Origin: Nitratireductor soli
Lineage (GTDB): Bacteria > Pseudomonadota > Alphaproteobacteria > Rhizobiales > Rhizobiaceae
Direction of reading: 5' to 3'
Assembly (NCBI RefSeq): GCF_001050155.1
Contig: NZ_LFVY01000006.1
Location: 124,001-188,000, forward strand
DNA: 64,000 nt
The position numbers and the translations under genes were made by a program. Below are positions 53,762 through 61,993 of this stretch, piece after piece. The notes under the pieces were generated by a model, which saw only the letters and a list, made by a program, of their open reading frames with translations, was not told the origin of the DNA and did not search any database. Each line of letters opens with the position of its first letter. The first letter of the stretch is position 1.

Positions 53762-53884
53762 GGCGGGTCTCCTTACCCTTCCCGGCGGGGCCAATCCCCA
53801 TCCGATGAACCCAAACTTAATGGGACTAAATGTAGATATCAACCCCTAAAGCGTACAGTTCCGCAATGAATGAGGAGACTGACG

Positions 53885-54553
53885 ATGACGAATGTGACGA
53901 CCGAGACTGAAAACGAAGCCCGCCCCGACGGCACGATGATCATCAAAGGCAAAGCCTATCTGCCGGATGCCAAGGGCGCCTTCGTGCCGGTCGAGCTGGT
54001 CAGACCGCAGCATAAGCTGGAGGACGAGACGGTGCGCAAGATCATTGGCTTCGCGCGGGAACTCTCGGCGCAAATCGCCCGCTTCCGTGGCCACACCATG
54101 ACCGATCTGGGCGAGTTCGATGCGCTGCTGTCGCAGGAATACGGCGGAAGGCGCGGCGGCGTGAAGGGCAACCGGACCTATCAGACCTTCGACGGACTGC
54201 TAAAGGTTCAGGTCCAGGTGTCGGACATGATCGATTTCGGTCCGGAGCTCCAGATCGCCAAGGGGCTGATCGATGAGTGTTTGATTGAATGGTCCGACGA
54301 TGCGCGGGCCGAAATCAGGGCAGTGGTAACCCGCGCGTTCAACACGGACAAAGAAGGTCAGATCAACCGTGCCGAGATATTCACGCTGCTGCGGCTCGAC
54401 ATTGGCGACGAGCGCTGGCAGCGGGCGCAGGATGCTATTCGCAACGCCATGCGCGTGGTCGGGAGCCGGGAGTATGTCCGCTTCCACGAACGCGACCGGC
54501 CGGACGGCCAGTGGCGGGCGATCACCATCGATCTGGCAAAGGCAGGTGCGTGA
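53885..54553 (+). CDS. DUF3164 family phage protein
   Basis: 222 residues from ATG 53885 with AGGAG just after the IS target duplication. The family marker is an early-region protein of Mu-like phages, with KAYLPDAKGAFVPVELVRPQHKLEDETVRKI near the start and LLRLDIGDERWQRAQDAI near the end. Function unknown. It lies directly downstream of the IS, so its supply of transcripts from the early promoter may be reduced. Confidence 0.85.
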   Translation: MTNVTTETENEARPDGTMIIKGKAYLPDAKGAFVPVELVRPQHKLEDETVRKIIGFARELSAQIARFRGHTMTDLGEFDALLSQEYGGRRGGVKGNRTYQTFDGLLKVQVQVSDMIDFGPELQIAKGLIDECLIEWSDDARAEIRAVVTRAFNTDKEGQINRAEIFTLLRLDIGDERWQRAQDAIRNAMRVVGSREYVRFHERDRPDGQWRAITIDLAKAGA

Positions 54554-54569
54554 TGCCGGTGGTCGAGCA

Positions 54570-55043
54570 ATGACCGAGCGCCGCTGCCGCGAATGCGGGA
54601 TCGAGGAGATCCCGTCCGGGCCGGACGTCGTCCTGGTCGACGGCGAGCCGCTCTGCTGGGCCGACGACGACCTCTGCTCCCTCTGCCAGGATAGCCTGCA
54701 GGAGGAACTGGCGCGCGACGCGGCGCGCTACCGTTACTTGCGCAATCGGCAAACACGGCCCGCCGACATGGCGGCCGGCGGCGTCTTCGCCGGCCGCACA
54801 CCGGACAACGTCATCCTCGGCGGCGAGGATTTGGACCGCGCGATCGAGGCGGAACTGGGCGTCAAGCCGGTGGGCGAAACGCTGGAGCACCGACTGGCAC
54901 AGTGCCTGGCCGCGTGTATCGACACGCCGTTGCTGACACTGCGCGATCCGGAAGGAAACAGCCCCCTGGAGCTTCGCCTCAACTCATTCAACCGTGAGAT
55001 TTCCGAGCGGGCAGCCGCACTGCTGGAGGAAGCGGGACGATGA
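54570..55043 (+). CDS. Phage protein with paired Cys motifs, unknown
   Basis: 157 residues from ATG 54570. CRECG near the start and CSLC about 35 residues later could bind zinc. A middle part YRYLRNRQTRPADMAAGG and ILGGEDLDRAIEAELG follow. Overlaps the next gene (ATGA). Not recognised as a named family. Confidence 0.65.
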   Translation: MTERRCRECGIEEIPSGPDVVLVDGEPLCWADDDLCSLCQDSLQEELARDAARYRYLRNRQTRPADMAAGGVFAGRTPDNVILGGEDLDRAIEAELGVKPVGETLEHRLAQCLAACIDTPLLTLRDPEGNSPLELRLNSFNREISERAAALLEEAGR

Positions 55044-55309
55044 AGACGCCGGCGCGCCTGAAGCATCTGACTTCTCGCCAATCGGTCCTTGCTGACGCCA
55101 TCGGCCACTTCCTGGTGGGCGAGGACCGGGAGGATGCGCTCGCCGCGCTCTTGTCGATCTCCGCCGGGGTCATCAGCGCAAACACCGCCTCTGACGACGA
55201 TGCCGCGTTGCTCGCTGCCGTCTTCGGCCAGTCCGTCGTCCGAACAGTGTGCGCCGACCGCGCCGGGCTGATTGAAGGCATCAACATTGTCGTGGGGACC
55301 GTGCAATGA
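55040..55309 (+). CDS. Small phage protein, unknown
   Basis: 89 residues, largely helical and alanine-rich (DREDALAALLSISAGVISANTASDDDAALLAAVFG). Overlaps both neighbours by 4 bases, so it is part of the middle of the early operon. Function unknown. Confidence 0.65.
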   Translation: MKTPARLKHLTSRQSVLADAIGHFLVGEDREDALAALLSISAGVISANTASDDDAALLAAVFGQSVVRTVCADRAGLIEGINIVVGTVQ

Positions 55310-55923
55310 ACGCTCTGGCCACAATCCACGTCGCCAAGAAGGAGCTCGGGCTGGACGACGAGACCTACCGTGCGGTGTTGGTGCGCGTGACCGGGAAATC
55401 CTCGGCCGGGGAGATGAACGAGGCCGAGCGCCAGCGCGTCGTGGAAGAACTGCGGCGGCAGGGGTTCAAACGGATCAAATACGGACTTGAAGGGCCGTTT
55501 GCCAAGAAGCTTCAAGCGTTGTGGATCGCTGCATGGAACCTCGGCCTGGTGCGCGACCGGCGCGATGCGGCCATGCTGGCGTTTGTCAAACGGCAGACCG
55601 GCATCGAGCATACGCGCTTTCTGCGCAATCCGGGCGATGCGGCCAAGGCGATCGAGGCAATGAAAGCCTGGATGGCGCGCGAGGGCGGCGTCGACTGGAG
55701 CGAGCACTCCTATATCTCCGACTGGCGGCGCCAGCCTGGCGCAAGGATCGCGATAGCGCAATGGGCTATGCTGGCAAGGGCCAACGCGGTCGAAGCCACA
55801 CTCTTTGCCTTCCGTTGCCATGTCGAAGACCATTTCTTCAATCCGCTCGAAACGATGACGGCGAGAGAATGGGCCGGCGTGATGAACCGGCTCGGCGAGC
55901 GCATCCGGGCAATGAAAAGATGA
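55306..55923 (+). CDS. GemA-like regulatory protein (Mu gp16 family)
   Basis: 205 residues. IHVAKKELGLDDETYRAVLVRVTGKSSAGEMNEAE and RQGFKRIKYGLEGPFAKKLQALWIAAWNLG are the GemA/gp16 signatures. In Mu, GemA modulates host gene expression and DNA topology and is cotranscribed with mor. Overlaps its neighbours. Confidence 0.92.
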   Translation: MNALATIHVAKKELGLDDETYRAVLVRVTGKSSAGEMNEAERQRVVEELRRQGFKRIKYGLEGPFAKKLQALWIAAWNLGLVRDRRDAAMLAFVKRQTGIEHTRFLRNPGDAAKAIEAMKAWMAREGGVDWSEHSYISDWRRQPGARIAIAQWAMLARANAVEATLFAFRCHVEDHFFNPLETMTAREWAGVMNRLGERIRAMKR

Positions 55924-56171
55924 GCGATCGCCTCCACGTCACCGACCATGCGGTGCTGCGCTATCTGGAGCGCGCCCATGGTCTCGACGTGGAGGCGGTG
56001 CGCCGGCATCTGGCCGGTCGCGTCGCTGCCGGCGCGCGGCTCGGTGCCGCCGCCGTCACCATCGAGAACGTCAAGCTGGTGCTGCGCCGCAACGGCGTCG
56101 AGGTCAGCGTCGTCACGGCGCTGAAACCAGGCTGGCCATCGCGTGATCAGTCCGACGAGGACGGCGGATGA
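55920..56171 (+). CDS. Small phage protein, unknown
   Basis: 83 residues. VTDHAVLRYLERAHGLDVEAVRRHL is a pattern shared by small phage proteins near gemA; the rest (VKLVLRRNGVEVSVVTALKPGW) is beta-rich and somewhat like small ribonuclease-type folds. Function unknown. Confidence 0.65.
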   Translation: MSDRLHVTDHAVLRYLERAHGLDVEAVRRHLAGRVAAGARLGAAAVTIENVKLVLRRNGVEVSVVTALKPGWPSRDQSDEDGG

Positions 56172-56743
56172 CCTGCCGGACATGGCCTTTCGACCCGCTG
56201 CGCCCGCTCTCCTTCGGCGCCATCATCGCCGATCCGGCCTGGGCCTACGGGATGCGTTCAGCCAAGGGCTACGGCAAGAGCCCGGAGGCGCATTACGGCA
56301 CGATGAGCGAGGCGGAGATCGCCGCATTGCCGGTGGGGCACCTGGCGGCGCGCGACTGTCTCCTATGGCTCTGGTGCACCTGGCCGCATCTTGAGGCCGG
56401 CCTGCGTGTCATGCGCGCCTGGGGGTTCACCTACCGCACCGGCGGGTCGTGGACCAAGCTCACCAGGCACGGGAAGCGCGCCTTCGGCACCGGCTACATT
56501 TTCCGTTCGGCCACCGAACCTTATCTGATCGGCACGATCGGCGAGCCGCTCTACCGGTCGAAATCCATCCGCAATCTGATCGAATCGGAACGACGCGAGC
56601 ACAGCCGCAAGCCGCCCGAGGCGCGCGCCATCGTCGAGAAGCTTCTGCCCGACGCCTTTGCCTGCGAACTGTTCGCCCGCGAGCCGTGGCCGGGACATCG
56701 AGTGTGGGGCAATGAGACGCTGAAATTCGGTGGGGCGCGATGA
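56168..56743 (+). CDS. MT-A70 family adenine N6-methyltransferase
   Basis: 191 residues. FGAIIADPAWAYGM at 16-29 contains the catalytic tetrapeptide as DPAW (usual DPPW); LLWLWCTWPHLEAGLRVMRAWGFTYRTGGSWTK is the strand/helix order of MT-A70. Probably methylates adenine in phage DNA, protecting it from restriction, in the role Mom modification plays in Mu. Located between gemA-like and mor-like genes, early operon. Confidence 0.9.
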   Translation: MTCRTWPFDPLRPLSFGAIIADPAWAYGMRSAKGYGKSPEAHYGTMSEAEIAALPVGHLAARDCLLWLWCTWPHLEAGLRVMRAWGFTYRTGGSWTKLTRHGKRAFGTGYIFRSATEPYLIGTIGEPLYRSKSIRNLIESERREHSRKPPEARAIVEKLLPDAFACELFAREPWPGHRVWGNETLKFGGAR

Positions 56744-56961
56744 CCATGCCCCGACGCCGCGAGCCCGAAAGCCTTGTCCTGCCGCTCCTGACCTGGCCGC
56801 AGGCGCGGCTGATCGAGCGGATGGAGGCGGAGCGCGCCGCCCTTGCCGAACGCATCGCCCAGCTCCCCCGCCACGCCCATTACCGGCTGGCGCTCGAAAC
56901 GCGCCTGCGCGACCTCACCGCGCATCAGATGATGCTCGAAATCGAGATGAAGGGCGCGTGA
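56740..56961 (+). CDS. Small phage protein, unknown
   Basis: 73 residues, mostly one long charged helix (LIERMEAERAALAERIAQLPRHAHYRLALETRLRDLTAHQMMLEIEMKG), possibly coiled-coil. Overlaps methyltransferase and Mor-like genes. Confidence 0.65.
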   Translation: MTMPRRREPESLVLPLLTWPQARLIERMEAERAALAERIAQLPRHAHYRLALETRLRDLTAHQMMLEIEMKGA

Positions 56962-57329
56962 TGAGCGAGCCGCGCCTTTCCGCTGTCCTGTTCGACCTGC
57001 TCGGTGCCGAGGGTCTTGTTCGTCTCGCCGAGCACAAGGGCGGGCGTCGGCTTTTCGTACCGAAAACGCCGGACGGTGGCGCGCTTGCCGGAACGATTGG
57101 CCAGGAGGCAGCCCGCTCCCTGGCCCGCCGCTACGGCGGCGACTACATACGCGTGCCGCTTGCGCGCGAGCTGAGGGCGCGGCACTATCGTGCCGCCGGC
57201 GCCTCGAACGCCGAGATCGCGCGGCGCCTCGGCATGAGCGAGAGCGGCGTTGATCGGCTCTTCAACGCCATGCCCAACAAACCCGTCAAGGGCAGCCGAG
57301 ATCCGCGCCAGGGCGACCTTTTCCTCTGA
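56961..57329 (+). CDS. Mor-type middle transcription activator
   Basis: 122 residues. The C-terminal HTH (RELRARHYRAAGASNAEIARRLGMSESGVDRLF) with a preceding beta strand IRVPL matches the Mor/C activator family. In Mu, Mor switches on the middle promoter. Last gene of the early operon; the gap after it should hold its target promoter. Confidence 0.9.
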   Translation: MSEPRLSAVLFDLLGAEGLVRLAEHKGGRRLFVPKTPDGGALAGTIGQEAARSLARRYGGDYIRVPLARELRARHYRAAGASNAEIARRLGMSESGVDRLFNAMPNKPVKGSRDPRQGDLFL

Positions 57330-57492
57330 AGCCGACCGCGATGCCCACGCCCGCGGGCATGGTTTGCCCGTGCTCACCCGACCATGCTGCGACCAGAAGC
57401 CGGCGGAAATCTGCCGGCGCGCCGCGGGCGCGCCTGTTTCCCAAAGACAGGGCGGCGGAGCCGCCCGGCGAACCACCCAGCGGAGTGCGGCG
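57330..57492 (+). promoter_or_regulatory. Gap after mor: candidate activator-dependent promoter region
   Basis: 163 bases between the Mor-like and endolysin genes, the first real gap in the rightward genes. It holds hairpins ATGCCC..GGGCAT (57341-57360) and GCCGGC..GCCGGC (57399-57418). In Mu the Mor-dependent promoter lies just downstream of mor; no clear -10 was found. Confidence 0.35.
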
Positions 57493-58578
57493 ATGATCGA
57501 CAGGCAAGTCTTGGCGGCCGCGAAGACGGCGGCGCGGCGGCTCGGCTGCGAAACGGCGGCGCTTGTCGCCGCCATCGAGGTCGAGAGCGCCGGCCGCGTC
57601 TACGCGGTGGTTGCCGGCCACAACGAGCCGCTGATCCGCATTGAGGGCCATTACTTCGACCGGCGGCTGACCGGTGCCACGCGCGACAAGGCGCGCCGGG
57701 CGGGACTTGCCCACCCCAATGCCGGGGTGGTGAAGAATCCGCCCGGACAGAGCGAGCGCTGGGCGATGCTCAACCGGATGATCGCCATCGACGCCGTCGC
57801 CGCGCTCGAATCGACCTCCTGGGGCGTCGGCCAGGTGATGGGCGCCCATTGGCAATGGCTGGGCTATGGGGCGGTCGACGACTTGGTCAATGTGGCGCGC
57901 GCCGGCGTCACCGGACAAATCGAGCTGATGGTTCGATACATCGAAAAGGCCGGGCTTACCGGCGCCCTGAAACGCCGCGATTGGGCGGCCTTCGCCCGCG
58001 GCTACAACGGTCGCGATTTCGCCCGCCATGGCTATCACACAAAACTCGCCGCCGCCTATCGGCGCCATGCCGGGGCGGCCGCCAGCTCGGCTCCGCCGTC
58101 GTCGGACGGCATGTTGCGGCTCGGTTCAAGCGGCGCGCGTGTGCGCGAACTGCAGACGCTGCTGGTCAGGGCCGGCCAGGCGGTGACGGTCGACGGCGAT
58201 TTCGGCCCGGCCACGGCGACGGCCGTGCGGGGGTTCCAGTCGGCGAACGACATCGAGGTCGACGGTGTCGCCGGCCCTGAGACGATGCGCGCCTTCGACC
58301 GCTTCCGTCAGGGCATCGCCGACCGACCTGGCGCGCAATCGCCCGGCGCGTTGAAGGACGTGCGCGACGGGCTGGCCGGCGGCCTCGGCGGCGGGCTCGC
58401 GACCGAGGCGGCGCGCCAGCAGGTTTCCGAAGCGGCGGACCGCCTGGCATGGGTGCCCGGCCTCGAATGGGCGTCGGCCGCGCTCGCCGTGCTGGCGGCT
58501 GCGCTCGTCATCGGGGGACTCGTCTGGGCGGCCTGGGGATGGTGGCACAGCCGCCGGACCGTGGAGCGGCCATCGTGA
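57493..58578 (+). CDS. Endolysin: N-acetylmuramidase + peptidoglycan-binding domain + C-terminal membrane segment
   Basis: 361 residues. The N-terminal muramidase (DUF3380) has LVAAIEVESAGR with the catalytic-type Glu near 29-31, HYFDRRL, ESTSWGVGQVMG and FARGYNG. A peptidoglycan-binding repeat (LRLGSSGARVRELQTLL ... DGDFGPATATAVRGFQ) covers about 207-262. A hydrophobic segment (ALAVLAAALVIGGLVWAAWGWW, split about 328-350) and a basic tail close it. The C-terminal anchor is unusual for a soluble endolysin. Confidence 0.9.
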   Translation: MIDRQVLAAAKTAARRLGCETAALVAAIEVESAGRVYAVVAGHNEPLIRIEGHYFDRRLTGATRDKARRAGLAHPNAGVVKNPPGQSERWAMLNRMIAIDAVAALESTSWGVGQVMGAHWQWLGYGAVDDLVNVARAGVTGQIELMVRYIEKAGLTGALKRRDWAAFARGYNGRDFARHGYHTKLAAAYRRHAGAAASSAPPSSDGMLRLGSSGARVRELQTLLVRAGQAVTVDGDFGPATATAVRGFQSANDIEVDGVAGPETMRAFDRFRQGIADRPGAQSPGALKDVRDGLAGGLGGGLATEAARQQVSEAADRLAWVPGLEWASAALAVLAAALVIGGLVWAAWGWWHSRRTVERPS

Positions 58579-58853
58579 CCGCCTTCGTCATCGGTCTCGT
58601 CATGAAGGCGCTGGGTGTCGAGCGGGAGGCCGGCCGGCTGATCGTCGGCGTGGCCGCCGCGCTGGCGCTTTGCCTCGCCCTTTATGCGGGCGTGGCCGCG
58701 CTGAGGAACCAAGGCGCGGCAGACGCCGTAACCAGAATCGAAAGGAAAGATCATGAGGCGGGTGTTCATGCGAGTGACGCTCGCGATCTCCTTCGCCATT
58801 GTTTTGAGCGGGGCGGCCTGCCAGACGCGCGAACCGGGCAGTGCGACCGGTAG
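58575..58853 (+). CDS. Small membrane protein, holin or inner-membrane spanin candidate
   Basis: 92 residues from GTG 58575, overlapping the endolysin stop. One or two hydrophobic segments in the first 45 residues (FVIGLVMKALG; LIVGVAAALALCLALYAGVAAL), then a charged cytoplasmic or periplasmic tail. A lipoprotein gene is nested in another frame over its 3' third, the Rz/Rz1 arrangement. Confidence 0.65.
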   Translation: MTAFVIGLVMKALGVEREAGRLIVGVAAALALCLALYAGVAALRNQGAADAVTRIERKDHEAGVHASDARDLLRHCFERGGLPDARTGQCDR

Positions 58854-59025
58854 CGTGCGCCGGATCATGGGCACGGACATTCTCGGCGCGAAGGGCGCGA
58901 CGATCCCCGACCAGGACAAAATCGACCTGACGGTCGCAGGGCCATGCGCGGTCGGCGTCTACCGGGCGCAGGAATGTTTGCATCATCGCCGGGTAAGTAG
59001 AGCGCGGCGCGAGGAACTCGGCTGA
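58753..59025 (+). CDS. Lipoprotein, outer-membrane spanin candidate
   Basis: 90 residues. RVTLAISFAIVLSGAAC is a lipoprotein signal with Cys at residue 23 (ATG 58753). It begins 100 bases before the end of the preceding gene in a different frame. It is less proline-rich than typical Rz1, so the spanin role is inferred from signal, size and nesting. Confidence 0.7.
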   Translation: MRRVFMRVTLAISFAIVLSGAACQTREPGSATGSVRRIMGTDILGAKGATIPDQDKIDLTVAGPCAVGVYRAQECLHHRRVSRARREELG

Positions 59026-59333
59026 TGGAACTGACAGACATCGTGCCCTGGCTTTCGTTTGCCGCACTTGCCATCTCCATCGGCACCTCCGTGACCACCT
59101 TCCTGACGTCGGGTGCAAAGCACAATGCCGAAACGCTGGCGCACCATGACAAGCGCCTCCAGGCGGTGGAGAGCAAGATCGAGCACATGCCCGACAGTGG
59201 ATCGGCGCATCGGCTGGAGCTTGCCATTGAAAGGCTGAATGGCCGTATCGAGACGCTGGACGAGCGGCTGAAGCCGGTCGCGGCCATTTCCGAGCGCATG
59301 CAGGAATTGCTTCTGGAACAGGCCAAGCGATGA
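59025..59333 (+). CDS. DUF2730 family protein (Mu gp25-like)
   Basis: 102 residues: one N-terminal membrane segment (VPWLSFAALAISIGTSVTTFL) and a long helix likely to form a coiled coil (KRLQAVESKIEHM ... ELAIERLNGRIETLDERLKPV). This matches the gp25 family found between lysis and packaging genes. Function unknown. Confidence 0.85.
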   Translation: MELTDIVPWLSFAALAISIGTSVTTFLTSGAKHNAETLAHHDKRLQAVESKIEHMPDSGSAHRLELAIERLNGRIETLDERLKPVAAISERMQELLLEQAKR

Positions 59334-59650
59334 CGGACCCGGACGTGGTGAAAAACATGGACACGCTGATGCGGGAACAGGCCCGTCTGATCATTCTGAA
59401 GGCGCTGGCCGCGCAGGTCGATGAGCAGTTGAACTCGGACCTGATGATCCATGAGCTGGCGCCGTTCGGCATCCGCAGGGACCGCGCCTGGGTCCACGAC
59501 GAATTCGCCTGGTTGGCTGAGCACGGCGCGATCACTGTGACCAGGGCGGGCAGCGTGCTGGTGGCAACGCTGACGGGCAAGGGACACCGGCATCTTTCCC
59601 GCGAGATCGCCGTCGAGGGCATCAAGCGCCCTTCGCGGCCGGGCGAGTGA
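59330..59650 (+). CDS. Mu gp26-like phage protein
   Basis: 106 residues. LIILKALAAQVDEQLNSDLMIHELAPFGIRRDRAWVHDEFAWLAEHGAITV reads as a winged-helix, typical of the gp26 position between DUF2730 and DUF3486 genes. Overlaps the gp25-like stop by 4 bases. Confidence 0.8.
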   Translation: MTDPDVVKNMDTLMREQARLIILKALAAQVDEQLNSDLMIHELAPFGIRRDRAWVHDEFAWLAEHGAITVTRAGSVLVATLTGKGHRHLSREIAVEGIKRPSRPGE

Positions 59651-59651
59651 G

Positions 59652-60314
59652 ATGACCCGCTTGGCAAGCTCACGATCGCGCACCGGGCGGCTCCGCCGCC
59701 CTGAATTGAGCGAACAGGCGCGCCAGCGGCGCGCCGGCCGTGGCCGGCTTTCGGCCATGGAACTGTTGCCGGCAGAGGCGACGCCGGTCATCGCCTGGGC
59801 GAGCGACGCGCTGCGCGACCGCGACCGGACACAACTCGACATCTACCAGGAGTTCTTTGCCAAGCTGGAGGCGCTGAAGCGCGATCACCGTGGCGAGCTG
59901 GAGTTCATCATCCCTTCCTTTTCCGCCTTCAATCGCCATTCGATCAAGCTGGCAACACTGGCGCGGCGCCTGGACGAGACACGGGAGATCACCGGCGTGC
60001 TGGCGGAGAAGTTCGACGCCGGGGCATCGGACGATCTGACCGTGATCGCCGCCGAAGCGATCAAGACGCTGGTCTTCGAGGTGCTGACGGATGCCGGCGA
60101 AAGCGGCATCGACCCGAAGGGGGCGATGAACCTCGCCAACGCGCTGCGCGCCGCCGCCCAGGCGCAGGGCGTGTCGACCGTTCGCCGGCAGAAAGTCGAA
60201 AAGGAGTTCGGCGAGAAAGTCGAAGAGGCCGTCACGACCGTCGCCAAGGTGAAGGGCCTGACCGAGGAGACGGCCGAGGCAATCATCGACAAGATCCTCG
60301 GCGTGCGGGTATGA
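59652..60314 (+). CDS. DUF3486 family protein (Mu gp27-like, small terminase candidate)
   Basis: 220 residues. SRTGRLRRPELSEQARQRRA is followed by a helical DNA-binding region (YQEFFAKLEALKRDHRGELEFIIPSFSAFNRHSIKLATLARRLDE). It sits directly before the large terminase, where the small terminase subunit is expected. Confidence 0.88.
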   Translation: MTRLASSRSRTGRLRRPELSEQARQRRAGRGRLSAMELLPAEATPVIAWASDALRDRDRTQLDIYQEFFAKLEALKRDHRGELEFIIPSFSAFNRHSIKLATLARRLDETREITGVLAEKFDAGASDDLTVIAAEAIKTLVFEVLTDAGESGIDPKGAMNLANALRAAAQAQGVSTVRRQKVEKEFGEKVEEAVTTVAKVKGLTEETAEAIIDKILGVRV

Positions 60315-61993
60315 GCGGGCCGATCTCGAAAGAGGACTGGGTCAGGGTCCGGCGCGAATCGGTCGCCAATCTCGACGACGTGATCGCCGCGACCGGCCGG
60401 GCGGGCGTGCTGCTTCCCTACCAGGGCAGCACGGTTGCCGAGCTGGAAAGCGGAACCGCGCTTCTGGTCATCGAGAAATCGCGCCGCGTGGGGCTGACCT
60501 GGGGGCTCGCATCTTATGCCGTGCTGCGTGCTGCCCGCGCCAAACCGGCTGGCGGCATGGACGCCATGTATATCTCCTACAGCCAGGAGATGACGCGCGA
60601 GTTCATCGACGCCTGCGCCATGTGGGCACGCGCCTATTCAATCGCGGCGGCCGAGGCGGAAGAATTCCTGTTCGACGACATCAGCCTGGACGATCCGGAG
60701 GACACGAAGAAAATCCAGGCCTTCCGCATCCGCTTCGCTTCCGGTTTCGAGATCCTCGCATTGTCGTCGGCACCGCGTGGCCTGCGCGGAAAGCAGGGCC
60801 TCGTCATCATCGACGAGGCGGCGTTCGTCGATTCGCTGAAGGAGTTGCTGAAGGCGGCGCTGGCCTTCCTCATGTGGGGTGGTCAGGTCGTCGTCTGCTC
60901 GACGCATAACGGCGTCGACAACGAGTTCAACGTGCTCGTCCAGGACATACTGGGCGAGCGACGAAAGGGCGCGCACAAGAAGATCGATTTCGACCAGGCG
61001 CTGCTCGACGGGCTCTATCAGCGCATCTGCCTCGTGACCGGGCGGGAATGGTCGCCGGAAGCCGAAGCGCAATGGCGGCAGGATATCATCGATTTCTACG
61101 CCGAGGGCGCGGACGAGGAACTCTTCTGCATCCCCGCCCAAGGGTCAGGGGCCTGGCTGACCGCTCCGCTGATCGAAGCGCGGATGACGCTTCTGCCCGA
61201 AGACGCGCCGATCATCCGCATCCAGCTTCCAGAAAACTTCCTGTTCCTCGACCCGCTCCAGCGCGCGCAGCTCTTCGAGCCGCAATTGGACGAGGTCAAG
61301 CGCGCCGTCGATCGCTGCCGTGAAAACGAGCTGCACGCGGCCGGTTACGATCCTGCGCGAAAGCGCGATCCTGCTGTGCTCACTCTGCTGGCGATCGAGA
61401 AACTGCTGCGCCGGCGCAGCGCCTTGACGGTCGAGATGCGCAACGTGCCGTTCGATGAACAGAAGCGCATCGCGCGCGTCGTCTTCCACGCGCCGCGCAT
61501 GATCGGTGCCGCGATCGACGCGACCGGCATGGGCATGAACCTCGCGGAGGACCTCGGCCGTGAATTCGGCCTGCGCCAGGACGAAGAAGGCCCCGGCCTC
61601 GTCTGGGCGATCTCGTTGAACCCCGGATGGTACAACACGCATTTTCCGCCCCTGCGCACCGCCTTCGAAGACGACGCGATCGCGCTGGCGAAGGACGCCG
61701 AGCATTTGGGCGATCTTCGCCTGGTCAAGGTCGTTCGCGGCATCCCGCAAGTGCCCGCCGAGCGCGAGGGTACCGTCGGCAACAAGCGGCACGGCGACTT
61801 CGCCGTGGGGCTCGGCCTGGCGCATTTCGCCTCGCGCCAGCAATGGCATGAATACGGCTACACCGCCGTTTCAACGGGCGTTCAACGGGACGGAAACCGC
61901 AGCTTCGACACGCCGCCCGAGGAGCTGTTCGACGCCGCCGTCCGCGATCCGTACCGCGCGCCATTGGGTGCCCGCATTCGTGGAGGGTTTTGA
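60311..61993 (+). CDS. Terminase large subunit (Mu gp28-like)
   Basis: 560 residues; packages phage DNA into capsids. ATPase: EKSRRVGLTWGLAS (55-68) as Walker A-like and LVIIDEAAF (164-172) as Walker B, coupling motif VVCSTHNGVDNEF. The C-terminal nuclease domain has IDATGMGMNLAEDLGREFG and HGDFAVGLGLA metal-binding acidic residues. Overlaps neighbours by 1-4 bases. Confidence 0.95.
   Translation: MSGPISKEDWVRVRRESVANLDDVIAATGRAGVLLPYQGSTVAELESGTALLVIEKSRRVGLTWGLASYAVLRAARAKPAGGMDAMYISYSQEMTREFIDACAMWARAYSIAAAEAEEFLFDDISLDDPEDTKKIQAFRIRFASGFEILALSSAPRGLRGKQGLVIIDEAAFVDSLKELLKAALAFLMWGGQVVVCSTHNGVDNEFNVLVQDILGERRKGAHKKIDFDQALLDGLYQRICLVTGREWSPEAEAQWRQDIIDFYAEGADEELFCIPAQGSGAWLTAPLIEARMTLLPEDAPIIRIQLPENFLFLDPLQRAQLFEPQLDEVKRAVDRCRENELHAAGYDPARKRDPAVLTLLAIEKLLRRRSALTVEMRNVPFDEQKRIARVVFHAPRMIGAAIDATGMGMNLAEDLGREFGLRQDEEGPGLVWAISLNPGWYNTHFPPLRTAFEDDAIALAKDAEHLGDLRLVKVVRGIPQVPAEREGTVGNKRHGDFAVGLGLAHFASRQQWHEYGYTAVSTGVQRDGNRSFDTPPEELFDAAVRDPYRAPLGARIRGGF

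Larger units (their letters stand above)
51984..53863 (-). mobile_element. IS1595-family insertion sequence with passenger genes
   Basis: 1880 bp bounded by 23-bp inverted repeats differing at one position (51984-52006 and 53841-53863; beginning CGGAACTGTACG, ending TTTAGGGGTT) and flanked by a perfect 8-bp target duplication CAATGAAT (51976-51983, 53864-53871). It carries an ISXO2-like transposase and two passenger genes, all leftwards. 8-bp duplications are the rule for IS1595. The intact repeats imply a recent insertion. Confidence 0.95.

Noticed and set aside
51350-53869. An 839-codon + frame spanning the IS element
   Set aside because: It runs across the IS junctions and antisense to the transposase, so it cannot be an evolved gene.
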